Positions 46,439-58,897 of a stretch of 64,000 bases of DNA are shown here, piece by piece. The notes beneath the pieces are model-generated. The model saw only the letters and a program-made list of their open reading frames with translations. It was not told the origin of the DNA and searched no databases. Each line of letters opens with the position of its first letter. Position 1 is the first letter of the stretch. The position numbers were made by a program, and so were the translations under genes. Source of the stretch: Agrocybe praecox (Eukaryota; Basidiomycota; Agaricomycetes; Agaricales; Agrocybaceae); NCBI GenBank assembly GCA_964017145.1, contig OZ024844.1:2666001-2730000 (forward strand). Direction: 5' to 3'.

Positions 46439-46642
46439 GGTGAACGAGAGTTGCTGAGTTTCCTCATTGGGCCTGGGCAATGTACACTGCGGCTACTTCC
46501 GGTAAGTATACCGCGTACACAAGGACAACCTCTTGAATTATTGCCAATTCATGACATAGTGGTACCATGACATCACCACGCCGTGGTTTTGTATATCAGC
46601 ACTCAAATCTGGGAGGGATGGCTCCATTAATTTTCCCCCGCG
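46439..46642. promoter_or_regulatory. Bidirectional promoter: PET100 / glutamate decarboxylase
   Basis: 204 bp between opposed ATGs. CCAAT boxes occur on both strands (46466-46470 as ATTGG; 46544-46548 as CCAAT), possible HAP/NF-Y sites. Confidence 0.5.
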
Positions 46643-49041
46643 ATGGTTCTCTCCAAGGTATCTCCTCCCTCTGTTTTCTCAAAAATATATACCTAACCCG
46701 ATTTTCCTGCCAGCACGTTAATCCCGACCGTATTATCAAGGAGTCTCGGGTAGACGAAGTTTCTATACACCGTTCGCCATTCGCTAAACTTGTTTACAGG
46801 ACAAAAAAGCACCCCACCGTACAAATGCCACAACCACAACGACTGCAGGGGGGTATTCCTACGGTGACCGCTATGCCACCAACCCTATCCCAAAGTTCAA
46901 TTTATCATCCAAGGTAATGACATCATGCCGCATAGTCTCTCACAAAAATCTGAAATAGAACCTCAATCATAGGGAGTCGACGCAGAAGCCGCATACAGGC
47001 TCATCCATGACGAACTGACTCTCGGTGAATCTTCCATTGCAACCACATACACTATGTGCAGATGTTAACACACGCGAACTAGATGGGTCCACTGTGCTAA
47101 ACTTGGCCTCCTTCGTTCATACATGGATGCCACCTCAAGCTGAACGATTGTTCATTGAAAATATATCCAAGAACTTGATTGACAGTGACGAATATCCGGC
47201 AACTCGTAAGACAAGCTTTATTCTTCGCATTGCGACAATCCCTTCAACTGAAATTTCTTATAGAAATTATACACACTCGATGTATGCGCAATTTGTGACG
47301 CCAAAAAACTCATAAAAATTGACGTTGTTATTGCAGGTGTTTCTATCCTGGCGGACTTGTGGCACGCCCCTTCTGCTAAAGAAGCCATTGGTACAGCGAC
47401 GACAGGCTCTTCTGAAGCCGCTCAACTTGGTGGGCTTGCAATGAAGCGTATGTGGCAAGAAAGGAGGAAGAAAGCCGGGAAGAGTATTCATGAACCAGGG
47501 TATGATTACCTTTTATTTTATATAAAAATATACTCAAGCATCGGGTTATCTTCAGTCCTAATATCGTAATGGGCGCAAATGCACAAGTAGCTTTGGAGAA
47601 ATTTGCCCGCTACTTTGACGTGGAGTGTCGCCTTGTGCCTGTTTCCGTCGAAAGTAAATACCGCCTTGACCCAAAGAAAGCAATGGAATACGTAGACGAG
47701 AATACGATTGGCGTTTTCGTCATCTTAGGAAGTATGTTTCCTTCTCCTTTTTGTGGCTAATATTGCCTTCTTAACCCTATCTTTCCTCAGGTACGTATAC
47801 CGGACATTACGAGCCTGTGAAAGAAATGTCAGATCTGCTAGACGAATATGAGGCTAAGACCGGAAATTTTGTACCCATCCACGGTAACCTTTCACGTATC
47901 GTTGAAATCCATCGTTTCCTGATCCTCCTGACAGTTGATGGAGCTTCTGGTGCATTCGTCGCACCGTTTGTTCACCCCAAATTAGTCTGGGACTTCAAGC
48001 TTCCAAGGGTTGTCTCCATTAACACTTCGTTAGTATTTTTTCTAAGTATGCATACATTGAGCACTAACTATCGTACAGTGGTCATAAGTTTGGTCTGAGC
48101 TATGTCGGTGTTGGTTGGATTGTCTGGCGAGACAAGGCGCACCTTCCAAAGGATTTGATCTTTGAACTTCATTATCTAGGATCAGTCGAGTATTCATTCT
48201 CTCTCAATTTCTCTCGACCTGCTGCGCCCATCATTGCTCAATATTTCAACTTTGTCCATCTTGGATTTGAAGGGTTTCGGTCTGTAGGCCTGGCGGACAT
48301 GCAGAACGCTCGGATGTTGAGCCGCGCACTCGAAGGAACAGGATATTACACCGTTATCAGCGACATCCATCGTGCTGTTGGAGCGCACGAGCAACACGGC
48401 ATAGACGATTCAGATATAGAAGTATGTTTTTGTTCTGTGTTCAAATGTTTTTTAACACGAGTGATTTGTAGGCCTACGAGCCAGGTTTGCCAGTAGTGGC
48501 ATTCCGATTTTCTGACAAGTTCCAGAAGGAGCATCCTGATATCGACCAGAAGTGGATACAAACTCTGCTGAGGTCGAAAGGATGGCAAGTGGTCTAATTC
48601 TCCCGAGCCTCAGTGGTCTGATAGTAATTCGTTTGACTTTTTAATAGGATCGTCCCCAATTACGAATTGCCACCTGAACTCGAAACAGTCAGCATTCTCC
48701 GGGTTGTTGTTCGCGAAAATATCACAGAAGTCGTAAGTCATTATATTTTTATCAATATCCAGGGTGCAGTACTTACTCTCATATTCACGCTCATCAATTT
48801 GTCCAGCTTGTCGATAAATTGATTGCTGATATTGTAAGTTCTTTACTTTTTTTTGCAGAGGAATGTCTAATCCAGATTCCAGATTGAGATAACCGAAGAA
48901 CTCTCGAAGTCGAGCTCCTCAACGCACGCCTTGAATATGCTGGGTCACATTCAAAAAGCGCCAAAGCATGAGCATCATGATAGCAACCTCAAAGAAGGAG
49001 AAGGGAGCAAGTACCATGGCACCTACGCTCGTCCTTGTTAA
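46643..49041 (+). CDS. GAD1: Glutamate decarboxylase
   Basis: A many-exon gene of about 530 residues starting MVLSK joined to [13 protein letters not shown] third exon begins [12 protein letters not shown] after an intron with a clear branch and TTTACAG acceptor, then [20 protein letters not shown] and [20 protein letters not shown]. The PLP-fold follows: [59 protein letters not shown], and the cofactor lysine in [20 protein letters not shown]. It ends with a His/Lys-rich tail ([19 protein letters not shown]). The enzyme makes GABA from glutamate in the cytosol (GABA shunt, stress response). The tail has no clear calmodulin-binding helix. A longer first frame from 46567 is rejected because it lacks family similarity. 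Confidence 0.95.
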
Positions 49042-49649
49042 ATGCCTTTTGATGGCCTTCAAGTAGGCATCTTTTAAATAGGTACATAATTCCATGAAAG
49101 GACGTAAGGCCCAGGCGAACACAAATGAAATTGAAACGGACTCCGGAAGAATTGTATTGTTTGCAGACTCAAGAACAATAAGGATAGAAACCAAATAAAT
49201 GTATGTACACAAAAAACTGCGTTTGCTTAATTATAGAGTAATAATAAAGAAGCTCGGACTTTTGTTTTGTAAGTTTTTAGTGGGGTCTTCATGAACATCG
49301 GACAGTAGTATTTTTCTGGTAGTCTCCATCGGCCTCCAGTGTATGAGTATTTGCCAATGTCTATAGCAGAAAATTTCGTGCAGATATCTTTATCGGGGAC
49401 GATGCAGATCAAAGAAACTAGAAATCTTCCATTGTCCATTGTAGTAAAAAGAAGTGTAGAAAGCGGTTTATAGTCCAACGTAGTCCAAGTCAAGTGTTAC
49501 GCGGAGGCGAGCGGCCCGCTCTCGGCAAAATATTCAAGTACACGACAACAAACCCAAATACCTACGCGACGCGTTTTCGATAATTACATTCCACTGTTTT
49601 TCTTAGTCTTTCTTACCACGTCCTCTTCCTCTTAACTTTTGCTTAAATT
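49042..49649. other. Intergenic region between GAD and POL31
   Basis: 608 bp without a recognisable gene. It includes the 3' untranslated region of GAD and the promoter of the Pol delta subunit gene. No TATA box was seen near the start. Confidence 0.5.
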
Positions 49650-51588
49650 ATGTCTGTATACGCGAACGTGTATGTATGGTTTGGATTTTTCGAAGGATTT
49701 TAAAGCTTAACACTCCCTGCAGACCGATACCTCCAACATTAGACAGGCCTTCTACGGTAGTCTTGCCTCCTGATGGAAATACCCCTTCTTTCGTGATTGG
49801 ACCATCTCAAAAGTCGTACAAACATCAGTACTCAAACATATACTTCATAAGACTACGACTGCTACGAGACTGCGTGCAAGAACAAGCCCGTCGCAAATGG
49901 GCGAACCTAGCAGGTGAGTCTGCTTCTCGTCATCAATGTGATACTCATTGACGTATACGTGGTCTATGCAAGGCAACCCTGTCCCAATTCCGCGCGTTTT
50001 GGAGGTTGAGAAGGGGAAGCTATGCTATATTGTTGGAACAGTATACATGGATATGCCATTGAAGCCGAATGTTATGGAAGACATTGGAAGAGACGTACGG
50101 ACGCTCATATCCTGACCTTTAATCCATATTTGACATATTATTGTACAGCAATCAATCGCACCACCACCACCATTGAAGAAATTTTTCTCTCCAGAAGATA
50201 ATGTGATGTTGGAAGACGAATCTGGACGCATAAAACTTGTTGGTGATCGCGTCAAGAACACTGGCCTTGTGACGGGTGTTATTATCGGTGCTCTCGGAAT
50301 GGAGACTCCCAATGGCGAGTTCGAAGTTATTGACATCTGCTGGGCTGAAATGGCACCTCAGCCATCCACGGAAGAACAACAGTCTGATGAAGAGGACAAA
50401 AACAGCATGGACGTCGATGGTAAGGGATTTACCGTTCTAAACAGAAAAGCAGTTACTGAAGTATAACTGCAGGTGCAGACTTGAAACGGTCAGATGAATG
50501 GATAGCAGCCATTTCTGGACTTGATGTTGGATCGGCCTCATCTTCGGACGCACAAATACAAATGCTCGTGGAATACCTTAATGGCGAGGGATGCTCTGTT
50601 GATCAACAAGTCTCAGCCTCGCAAATATCACGTTTGATCGTAGCCGGGGACTCTCTCGCAGCAATCGATCCTATTGTCGTAGAACCAGTTTTAACCTTTG
50701 AAGACAAGAAAGCAGTGAGCCATATCATTTCTCTCAAAAAAAACAGTGATGAATAAAGATTACCATAGCGCCGTTATGGATATGATGGGACATCTTTCTC
50801 TGCGCAACCTATTATAAGTTTATCGTCAAGTTTACATGATCTTGCGATGTCAATGCCCATACACATATTACCAGGGGAATCAGATCCCTCGGGAGCCATA
50901 CTGCCTCAACAATCATTTCCGCGCGCGATCTTTGGAGACGCAGCACGATTTCCAACCATGGTTTGTGAAACAAATCCTACATATCTGACAATCGCGACAT
51001 CAAATGAGGATTCCGAGGGTCAACCTTCAAAGCCACCAAGACCATTAATTAAAAGAAAGCTGTTGGTTAATTCTGGACAACCCCTGAACGACATGTTCAA
51101 GTACCTGACAAAACCCCATACACGCCTATCTGTCCTGGAATCCACGCTGAAATGGCGACATATGGCTCCTACTGCCCCTGATACTTTATGGTGTCATCCT
51201 TATTTTTCAGAAGATCCGTTCATGATGACGGAGACGCCGGACCTCTATATCGTTGGCGGACAAAAAAAGTTTCGAACGAAACTGGTGACAGAAAAGTCGA
51301 CAAAAGATAAAAACAAAAGCTCGATCCGGTGTCGCATTGTGATGGTACCAAGTTTCGCTGAGACGGGGATATTAGTCCTCGTTAACCTGCGGACACTTGA
51401 AGTAAAATGCGTCAATTTTTCGGTTTACGGGATGACCACCGGTGGAGATGATAAGGATATAGGTGAGATACTATATCACATTCCATTTGAATCGCCTGAT
51501 GTTTTTTAACAAAAGAAACGACGCCAAATTCCCCGAGTCCAGTCCCAGCTGAACCCATGTCCTCAGCACCCAAAACGAGTATGGAATA
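49650..51588 (+). CDS. POL31: DNA polymerase delta small subunit (POL31/POLD2)
   Basis: About seven exons, roughly 480 residues. A short first exon (MSVYANV) joins PIPPTLDRPSTVVLPPDG. The family segment YKHQYSNIYFIRLRLLRDCV follows, then GNPVPIPRVLEVEKGKLCYI in the OB-fold. The phosphoesterase-like core (no longer catalytic in eukaryotes) includes EDESGRIKLVGDRVKNTGLV, ISRLIVAGDSLAAIDPI and SMPIHILPGESDPSGAILPQ. Late motifs are TLKWRHMAPTAPDTLWCHPY and DLYIVGGQKKFRTKL. This B-subunit connects POL3 to POL32 in the replicative polymerase. The last intron, if spliced, extends the end to 51588; unspliced, the frame stops at 51509. Confidence 0.93.
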
Positions 51589-51656
51589 AGGTACCATTAA
51601 TTCAATCTTATTTGTTAGTTATTGTATTACAGTTTGTATAATATCACAACATATTG

Positions 51657-52403
51657 TCAAGTACTCCATTGCATGGCAGAAGGTATCCAATATGCTCGTC
51701 CGGCCTGTTCGTCTTGTGCATCTAGCCAGCAGAGCCCGTCCCTGATCAGCATGTTCTCCAAGGCTGCACGAGTACGGTCCCGTGTCCATCCCTTTTGTCT
51801 GATTAAATCGTCCTCGACTACTTTGCCTCCTTTCTCACGGGCAATTGCAAGGATGACAGTCTGGTCCTCGTCTAACGCTTTAACGACACTACGAACCATC
51901 TTGCATCCATCGATCTCCACCACCTGGTATCCAGCACCTAGAGGCTGCAGTGTCTTAATGCTGCGCACGACATCGTCCTCGGTGATTCCGCCTCCACTCA
52001 CGCCACGCAGCTTGCTAACCAGACGGACCAACTCTGACATCTCAATCAAGCCACCGTTCCTTCCTCGCGTGCTGACACACACATCCACGATCTGTACTCC
52101 AAGCTCGTATTGCCAGTCTCCCAACCCGAGCAGCTCCGCCCACCAGCCTCCTTGTCTCGGGCCAGCAAGTGGATCGACACCGATTGAGGAGCACATTTGT
52201 TGGAAAGCATGGCGGAAAGACGGGTCGCTTTTTATTGATTCCCGGTGAGTAGAAGCAAAATGGGTGAGAGCGGTGCGAAATTGGTCCAATTGTGAATGAA
52301 GATTTTCAATTTGTGCCCGAGACAATTCTGAGGATAGTTCAGCAAACGAGCGCTTGGACTGCTCTTGACGATCAAACGCGGCTAGGCCTACACCTCTGCG
52401 CAT
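51657..52403 (-). CDS. SNF8: ESCRT-II subunit SNF8/VPS22
   Basis: A single uninterrupted exon of 248 residues, rare in this intron-rich window. It starts MRRGVGLAAFDRQEQSKRSF, the family N-terminus, with a helical region (LSRAQIENLHSQLDQFRTAL). Two winged-helix domains follow (GLIEMSELVRLVSKLRG; LGAGYQVVEIDGCKMVRSV), and the protein ends GRAYWIPSAMQWST. SNF8 with VPS25 and VPS36 forms ESCRT-II for multivesicular-body sorting. A Met six codons upstream in the frame is unlikely. It converges on POL31 with only 68 bp between the stops. Confidence 0.95.
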   Translation of the reverse strand: MRRGVGLAAFDRQEQSKRSFAELSSELSRAQIENLHSQLDQFRTALTHFASTHRESIKSDPSFRHAFQQMCSSIGVDPLAGPRQGGWWAELLGLGDWQYELGVQIVDVCVSTRGRNGGLIEMSELVRLVSKLRGVSGGGITEDDVVRSIKTLQPLGAGYQVVEIDGCKMVRSVVKALDEDQTVILAIAREKGGKVVEDDLIRQKGWTRDRTRAALENMLIRDGLCWLDAQDEQAGRAYWIPSAMQWST

Positions 52404-53775
52404 GATTGTAGTATACAGCACTAACTTATAAGGAATCTATTTTACAAGATAGTAGTTGTTTGGCATATCTATCAATCGCCAAATAATGCCCTATTTTTAG
52501 ATTGGTGGTTAGCAAGAACTTTGTAACCTCCGTTACTTCCAAATTCTGCATAACGAACCCGGGTTGTCTATACGTATGCCAATTAATGTCATTACTACCA
52601 TCATACTCATGACATTGAGGATGTATCTTTATTTTAATCGATATCTATGAACTATATAAACTTATACTACTTCTAAGTAAAGGACATTTGAACACGAGGA
52701 TCCAGTACAATACAGCCAGGAGTTACACCGCTTGTAGACATATTTGCAGAAGGTACTCTATTGTATAATGGGTATCATATAAGACAAGAAGTGTGGGTTT
52801 TGGCTACCCCTGGGAAGGCGTTGTTCGAGTGGCGTTGATAAGTCCCAAGTTAGCTTCTTGCCTTTTCCTGAACAGCGTCCGCGACTCACTACTCACAACG
52901 AATCGAACTGGAAATCGCTATTTAAAATTTACCTTGTAAATCCATCTGTTTTCTACCGAGATGGTCCGGGGAGGGGTATCCATTTCGTCCAGTTCCATTC
53001 AAAATATAAGGCGTTTGAGCCACTTTCATAACGATCCGTAGTGACCCATGGAGATCCTGGATTAAGGGGCAGTATTGGTTGATAACGTGCCGCACTTGCC
53101 GTAAACACGGAGGCGCGTCGGCGTCTACCTGGGAACAATGTCCTCGGTCGAGACATTTGACGGTGAGAAAATATGCTCGAAAGTCGTATAATTAGAAAAA
53201 CTGTTCAATTTGACTGTAATGAATGCTTTCAAACCCATGACATGCACATTGCACAAGTGCTTACGCGTCTTTCGTTAGATGGAGTAGCACAGCAAGCGAT
53301 TCGGCGAGGTCGAGGTAAAAGATGGAGAAATTACCTGTGTCAAAAAGCCTTTCCACGGCAGTCGGAAGATGGGCAGCCGTAGCTGTGTTGAGGATATATC
53401 ATCAATTGGAAAGCCCGGTAGCGTATCAGTACTGTTGTGTGTTAAGTATAAGCAGCCAATAAGTTCTCGAGAAGCGCTCGGATCTATAAATACAAACCGG
53501 TGGTATCTGGCAATTGACATTTATTTTTAGACTTTTAGACCAACGATCAATCCTCGCGACGAACATGAAAAGTTTGACCGTTGAGCACCGCGACAGCCGT
53601 AACAGCAGTGGGAATGTAGATCCATGGGAAATACTAGCTGCCTTGGGCTTTTCCGCAGCACCTTCATATTTATCTGCGCTGGGGATATAATAAGTGAAAG
53701 AAAGCAGAAAAAGCCCACGGTTTCTCTTAACTTGTCCCATCTTTCCCTTGGCTGCAATTTTTACACGACCTCAAT
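52404..53775. other. Long intergenic region, no gene recognised
   Basis: 1.37 kb between SNF8 and the cupredoxin gene. The short frames on both strands have no family resemblance. The right end holds the promoter of the cupredoxin. Confidence 0.5.
53686..53692 (+). promoter_or_regulatory. TATA box of the cupredoxin gene
   Basis: TATAATA lies about 84-90 bp upstream of the ATG at 53776 and is followed by a C/T-rich stretch near the start. Confidence 0.4.
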
Positions 53776-54740
53776 ATGTTCATGAAATCTTTAGCACTGC
53801 TCTCCCTTCTCCCTGCCTTCGCTGCTGCCCAGGGTGGTTATGGCTACGGTGGTGGTTCAAGCCCGGCCCCCACAACGTCGGCGTCAGCACCAGCGACTGT
53901 GCCTTCTGCTCCCCCAGGCGATGCTACCCACGTTAACGTCTGTCCTCTCTTTCATAGAAGGGGTACATCTTTAGCTGACTATTGCCTCCGTAGGTCGATG
54001 TATTTGCGGGTGGACAATTTGTTTTCAGTCCCAATAACATTAACGCGACAGTGGGTACGATCGTGACGTTCTTCTTCCCAGGAGGGTAAGACTTTGCGGC
54101 ATCTTGGGACTCCAGAAATAAGACTGAACGATCTGTAATAGACCAGTTCCCCACTCAGTAACACAATCGTCATTCGCTAACCCATGCACGCATTTGGAGG
54201 CCAACGCAACCTCAAACACACCTGCCGGGTTCGATTCCGACATGGTCATGACAGGTTCAACCTTCTCAATCAACGTCACCGATACCCAACGTAAGTATAG
54301 ACAAGTTGGGTTCCCTTTCAAACTCTCTGACACTCTGTTTCACAGCAATTTGGTTCCACTGTAAGGTACCCACGCATTGCGGCCTGGGAATGGTCGGAAG
54401 CATCAACGCACCTACCAACGGAACCAACACTTTTGAGGCCTTCAAAAATGCCGCAATTAACCTTGGATCTAAGGCGCCTACTGTGAGTCTTAGTTGGTAC
54501 CCACGATGTTCTTGTTTCATTGACTGTTCAATAAAATAGGACACTGCCACCGGAGTAGTAACAGGCGGTGTACATGGTGTGGCCACTGCAGCCCCTAGTA
54601 GCGACGTCGGATCTGGAGGCGCCGCTGGATCTGGAAGCGCTGCTGGCTCTGGAGGTACCAAGCCTTCTGGCGCAACTAAGGTGGTAGCAAGCGCTGCATT
54701 TGCGTTACTATCAGGAGCGATTGGTATTGCCATGCTATGA
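53776..54740 (+). CDS. Secreted, GPI-anchored cupredoxin-like protein
   Basis: Five exons (53776-53937, 53994-54085, 54142-54290, 54346-54482, 54540-54740) give 246 residues. Signal peptide: MKSLALLSLLPAFAAAQ. A Gly/Ser/Pro-rich spacer leads to a plastocyanin-like domain with the four expected copper ligands: His in GPVPHSVTQSSF, Cys in IWFHCKVPTHCGLGM, and the downstream His and Met of the same segment. A Gly/Ser-rich tail ends in a hydrophobic stretch (VVASAAFALLSGAIGIAML) suited to GPI attachment. Such Ser-rich extracellular cupredoxins are common in basidiomycetes. Their electron partners are unknown. A second Met two codons on (53782) could be the true start. Confidence 0.88.
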
Positions 54741-55206
54741 GCTGAATGCAAGTATCCTAGTATGCAGCAAATTAGATGTAATTCACGCCCGAGAGCTTCA
54801 GTCTCCCTAGATAAATCTTCACTTACAGACTCTCCTAGTTGGCTGTTCTTTACCTAGTATTACTTTATGACTTGATGTCCAGCTATTTGGTTGCAATTCA
54901 AAGGCATTTGCCCGTCATCATTCCCATTGAAGTTTAGAACAAGGACCTCGAAGACTAGAATGGAGATGAGATGATGAATCGACATGAGATCGCTTCAGAG
55001 GCACATAACAACATTTTGGCAGGGTAAAGGTACCCGGCGGTGGCTGTGCTGCTTTCGGCAATTAACAAGTGACCCTATTTGGTATCTCGCATCTTGCTCT
55101 TAACCTTTGCTCAACGCGGACAACGCTGGCCACGACAGTCCATCCAAGCCTTCAATAGCTGGCCTTCAGTACAATTATTTTAGACATATACAACTACCAG
55201 CCTTTC
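54741..55206. other. Intergenic region upstream of HID1
   Basis: 466 bp, no gene seen. Confidence 0.5.
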
Positions 55207-58200
55207 ATGTTTGCCAAAATCCCTCAGAAGTTCACGGCATTTAGCTTATTAGGGGATGAAGCCAAACTGGCCTTCCCAAGCCAACCGAATGGAATCACGA
55301 AGCTCTCTACTGTTAGAGTATGTATCCGGTCATTACACTGCAACCATGAAGGTCCAAAAGCTAATACTTGCTCGTACAGGACATTCCGGCATCAGATTCA
55401 TATTGGGAACAAGTCAGTATATACCAGCACTGTCTGCTTACCACCAACTTACCTTAATATATCAGTTCTTCGTCTTGTTTGACTCACCTTCAGACGTGTT
55501 CACTCTTATAACTCCTCACCATAGTAAGCGCCGGTCTGATAGACTCTCTACCTTCACAAACCTAACTAGCATCCGTCCTTAGTTCGTCGCGCGCTAACGG
55601 ATGCACCTGAAAATGTCGCCACGCTAATCCAAGTCGTATGTAATCGCCTATTCAACTCAATCTCGGATCACACATTTCCATCCTCGATATCTGGATCGGT
55701 AGCCGCGTATGCTACATCGCTCATCAAGTCGGCCGGCGTGGCACAGGAAAAGAATGCCACCAAGGAAGTCCTTAACTGTCTACGCGTGCTGCAGCGCGTG
55801 CTTCCTGTCGTGTTCGAACTGGAGGGAGAATCTAACAAGTTTGAACTAGAGGTGCTTTGGAAAAGGGAAGAAGTAGTGGATGCTCGAGACACGGAGAGCG
55901 AGCCTCAGTTTGTGATAGACGATGAAGACGGAAGCGATCATGAAGCACCACATACACCCTCGCAAGGACCCCCGAAAAAAAAGCTCCCTTCTCTTGGAGA
56001 GCGACTGTTCAATGCTATCACAGACCTCATGTTTTGCTGCGGATTTACTCTTCCAAAAAGTATCCAAGTTGATCATCATAAAATCAACTATGTTATATGG
56101 TATGCCTCCGTTTTCTCATTTTCTAACGCTGTGCTGAACATATTCCAGGGAGAAAGGAATTGGGTCCGCCAACTCTTTTGGAAATACATCGCCTTATGAC
56201 AACAATAAGACCGAGGTCCTACGTCTTCTTCTTGTACTTCTCTCAAGACAGATTTACATACCTGCCGCGTCTTTATTCACCCATCCTTCACTGTTTACAC
56301 TACACATCGTGCAAAAGATGCCCCGCCGCGACGTATTAACGATCCTTTGCTCACTTTTGAACACGTCCATGAATTCAAGTACGACAGATACTATAACTAT
56401 CGGAACTATTGCTGGAAAATTACCCTACAATCATCTTGTGTTCAAAGGCGAAGATCCACGAACGACGTTAATAACTACTTCTTTGCAAGTCCTTTGTGTG
56501 TTGCTTGACTTCCAAAGCGGACCGGCGAGAGATATTGCTGCGGACCCCAATACTTCTCCATCGGCCAAAACAAACACATTTAGATATTTTATAATGAAAT
56601 TAGTACGTCACAATATGGCACTTCATATATGGCTTTGCTTACAGTCCTCGTTTAGCATCGCACTCAAGACTTTGAGTATCTTCTAGATGGCATAATCGGA
56701 ATTTTGGAACAACAGATGGCTACTTTAAATAATCTCTTGCCAGGTGCAAAGAAGTCATTACCCTATATTACTGAAACCAGTGCGTGATTCTCTGAGTTTT
56801 TCTTATAAGAAGTGGTAATGCTTACATTTCATTGGACATCATTAGTCGTTTTGTTCTGGAAGCAGATAGAAATTAATAAAGTAAGCGTTTCAATTCCTTG
56901 GTATTCAAATCAATCCTAATACAAGCCTTCATAGAAATTCTGCACATTCGTCCTAGAATCCGAGAAATCTAAAGATTTAATTGGATATCTCTTATTTTAT
57001 TGCGTAGAAATTAAAGACAAACCACGTAAGCTCCTCTGACGGCTGCGCTCTTCTGTACTTGATTCTGAACTGAAGTATCCTTAGAGCAACATGGAGTGTG
57101 TCGGGCTATATCCTATATCATTCAAACATTATCCGCAGAACCTGCTTTTGGTGCCAAGTTAAGCAGTCCAATGAAGGCACAACTCCCTACCAAGTGGGGA
57201 CCTGTCGATACAGTCGCTGATTTTTTCATCCATGTTAGTCAAGTTCATCTTACATGCTTTCCGCGTCTTCTCTCATGCTTCATCTAGGCTATCTATGCTA
57301 TAGTTGCAACGACATCTGGCAGCCTTACGTCGCTGTACCCTGCATTGATCATTGCTCTGTCTAATGCAGCGCCTTACTTCAAGAACATCTCTGTATCAGC
57401 TTCGGCACGATTGCTACAGCTGTTTACATCTTTCTCCAACCCATTATTCCTCCTATCAGATGAAGGACACCCTAGGTTGTTGTTTTTTATGTGTGTTTAT
57501 AACTCTGCTGAAGCTGGTATAGCACTGACAAAATCCATCAGGCTGGAAGTGTTCAGTGCCGTGATTCATCACAACCCAGGTGAAAATCCTAATATTACAT
57601 ATGGTATCCTGCAGTCGCGGAAAATCTTTGAAGACCTCGGAACTTTCACGTTGGCGCGGGGCTTGCGAGAAATGAAGCGTGCCCAACTTGCTAAAGAAGA
57701 GAGGGAAAAGAATGTTGGCAATCAGAAAGGCAAAACTCGCATCGACGATGTTGAAATGGGTGATCCTGGTGCAGAGAAAGCGAGATTATTAGAAAACGAA
57801 GGAGCCATTCATAGCACATCCCAGGACCGAGAACCAGATATCGCCACCGTTACAAGTCCACGTACTTCTCAGGGCGATGAAGCCGTTACCAGGTCATTTA
57901 TGTCTCCGACCTCAGATAATCCCTATGCAGTGGACTCCCCGGTTTCAGAAAAAGCTCGTGGAAAGATGAGAGAAAGAAGGTCGCTATCAGTCGAAACTAT
58001 AAACTCGCTAGATAGAGCACCGGCAAGCATTGGCAGAAACGGGTTCATACCCACCCAAGAATGGGTATGTCGTGTTTTAAAACTATACATGCTTATGTTT
58101 AGCTCACTGAGTCTTATTTCTTCTAGGTAACTTCTTGGCAACAAGGGTTCGTATATTTTCAATTTTGTGATGATATGTACTCATAGATATCGATAGCTTG

Positions 58201-58653
58201 CCTCTTGACACGGTTATGATTTTTATATCTGACGTGATACAGAAAGTAGAGGATATGCAGAGGCATAGAACCTTCCCTTCTACGGAAGTCATCAAGTTCT
58301 TATCGACTGTCAACCTGGACCATATAATTCCCTCCAAACCTACCATTACGGCTCGAAGATTCATGGTACGTCAAAATCATAAAAATCATAAAAGTTCGAA
58401 TCATCCGGATACTAACGCAATAATCTAGTGGTCGGATGCATCGTTGGTATGGCTTACTTCGCTCATCTGGGGCGAAATCTACGTCCGCGGCATGTCGCCT
58501 TTGGGGATTTGGAATTCTACAAATGTTCGGCTATTCTTCGTGAAGCATACCCAGAATCAACAGAGGCAGATCACTGAAACTGTGACCAATGCTGTGGGTG
58601 GGTTCTTGCGACGCACCACAGATTCGGTACAGGCGAGGCAGAGAGGTACATGA
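55207..58653 (+). CDS. HID1-family trafficking protein (Ftp105/Dymeclin-like)
   Basis: A long gene with ten or more introns, roughly 800 residues. From the start, GDEAKLAF and a short loop join DIPASDSYWEQ, then FFVLFDSPSDVFTLITPHH and RRALTDAPENVATLIQV. The series then runs FNSISDHTFPSSI, FELEGESNKFELEVLWKREE, an acidic linker, SLGERLFNAITDLMFCCGFT, NNKTEVLRLLLVLLSRQIYI, KLPYNHLVFKGEDPRTTLIT and DFQSGPARDI. The C-terminal half has LFYCVEIKDKP, then ISVSASARLLQLFTSFSNPL and a Ser-rich region, ending SVQARQRGT. HID1 acts at the Golgi in secretory-granule and membrane trafficking. The animal protein is N-myristoylated (Met-Gly), which the start chosen here lacks, so the first exon may be missing. 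Confidence 0.85.
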
Positions 58654-58897
58654 TTAGGATGAATATTTACATTGGGACATTATTCTAAGTAGTTTCGTAT
58701 GCGGATTATATTATTAACGCCACATCCTTCGTAGTAAGATAGATATGATATCGATTTTTGACAAATATGGACGACACTTGAAGTAGTTTGTCAATGATTC
58801 ACACACACACGTCCATTACCAAATTGACTCCAGCCGCGCGAGTAGCGGTGTTTACCCTTGGTTTACTCGCTACACCGATGACCTTGGCGCCTGGTCG

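Noticed and set aside
46567..46643. Longer GAD start at 46567
   Set aside because: The added residues have no family similarity and fall in the promoter between PET100 and GAD. MVLSK joined to HVNPD fits the family better.
48919..49212. 97-codon hydrophobic frame on the minus strand at the GAD 3' end
   Set aside because: It overlaps the last GAD exon, whose sense frame keeps the known tail. No start context or homologue recognised.
54225..54240. GGGTTCGATTCC resembling a tRNA B box
   Set aside because: It lies inside a coding exon of the cupredoxin (AGFDSD) with no tRNA fold around it.
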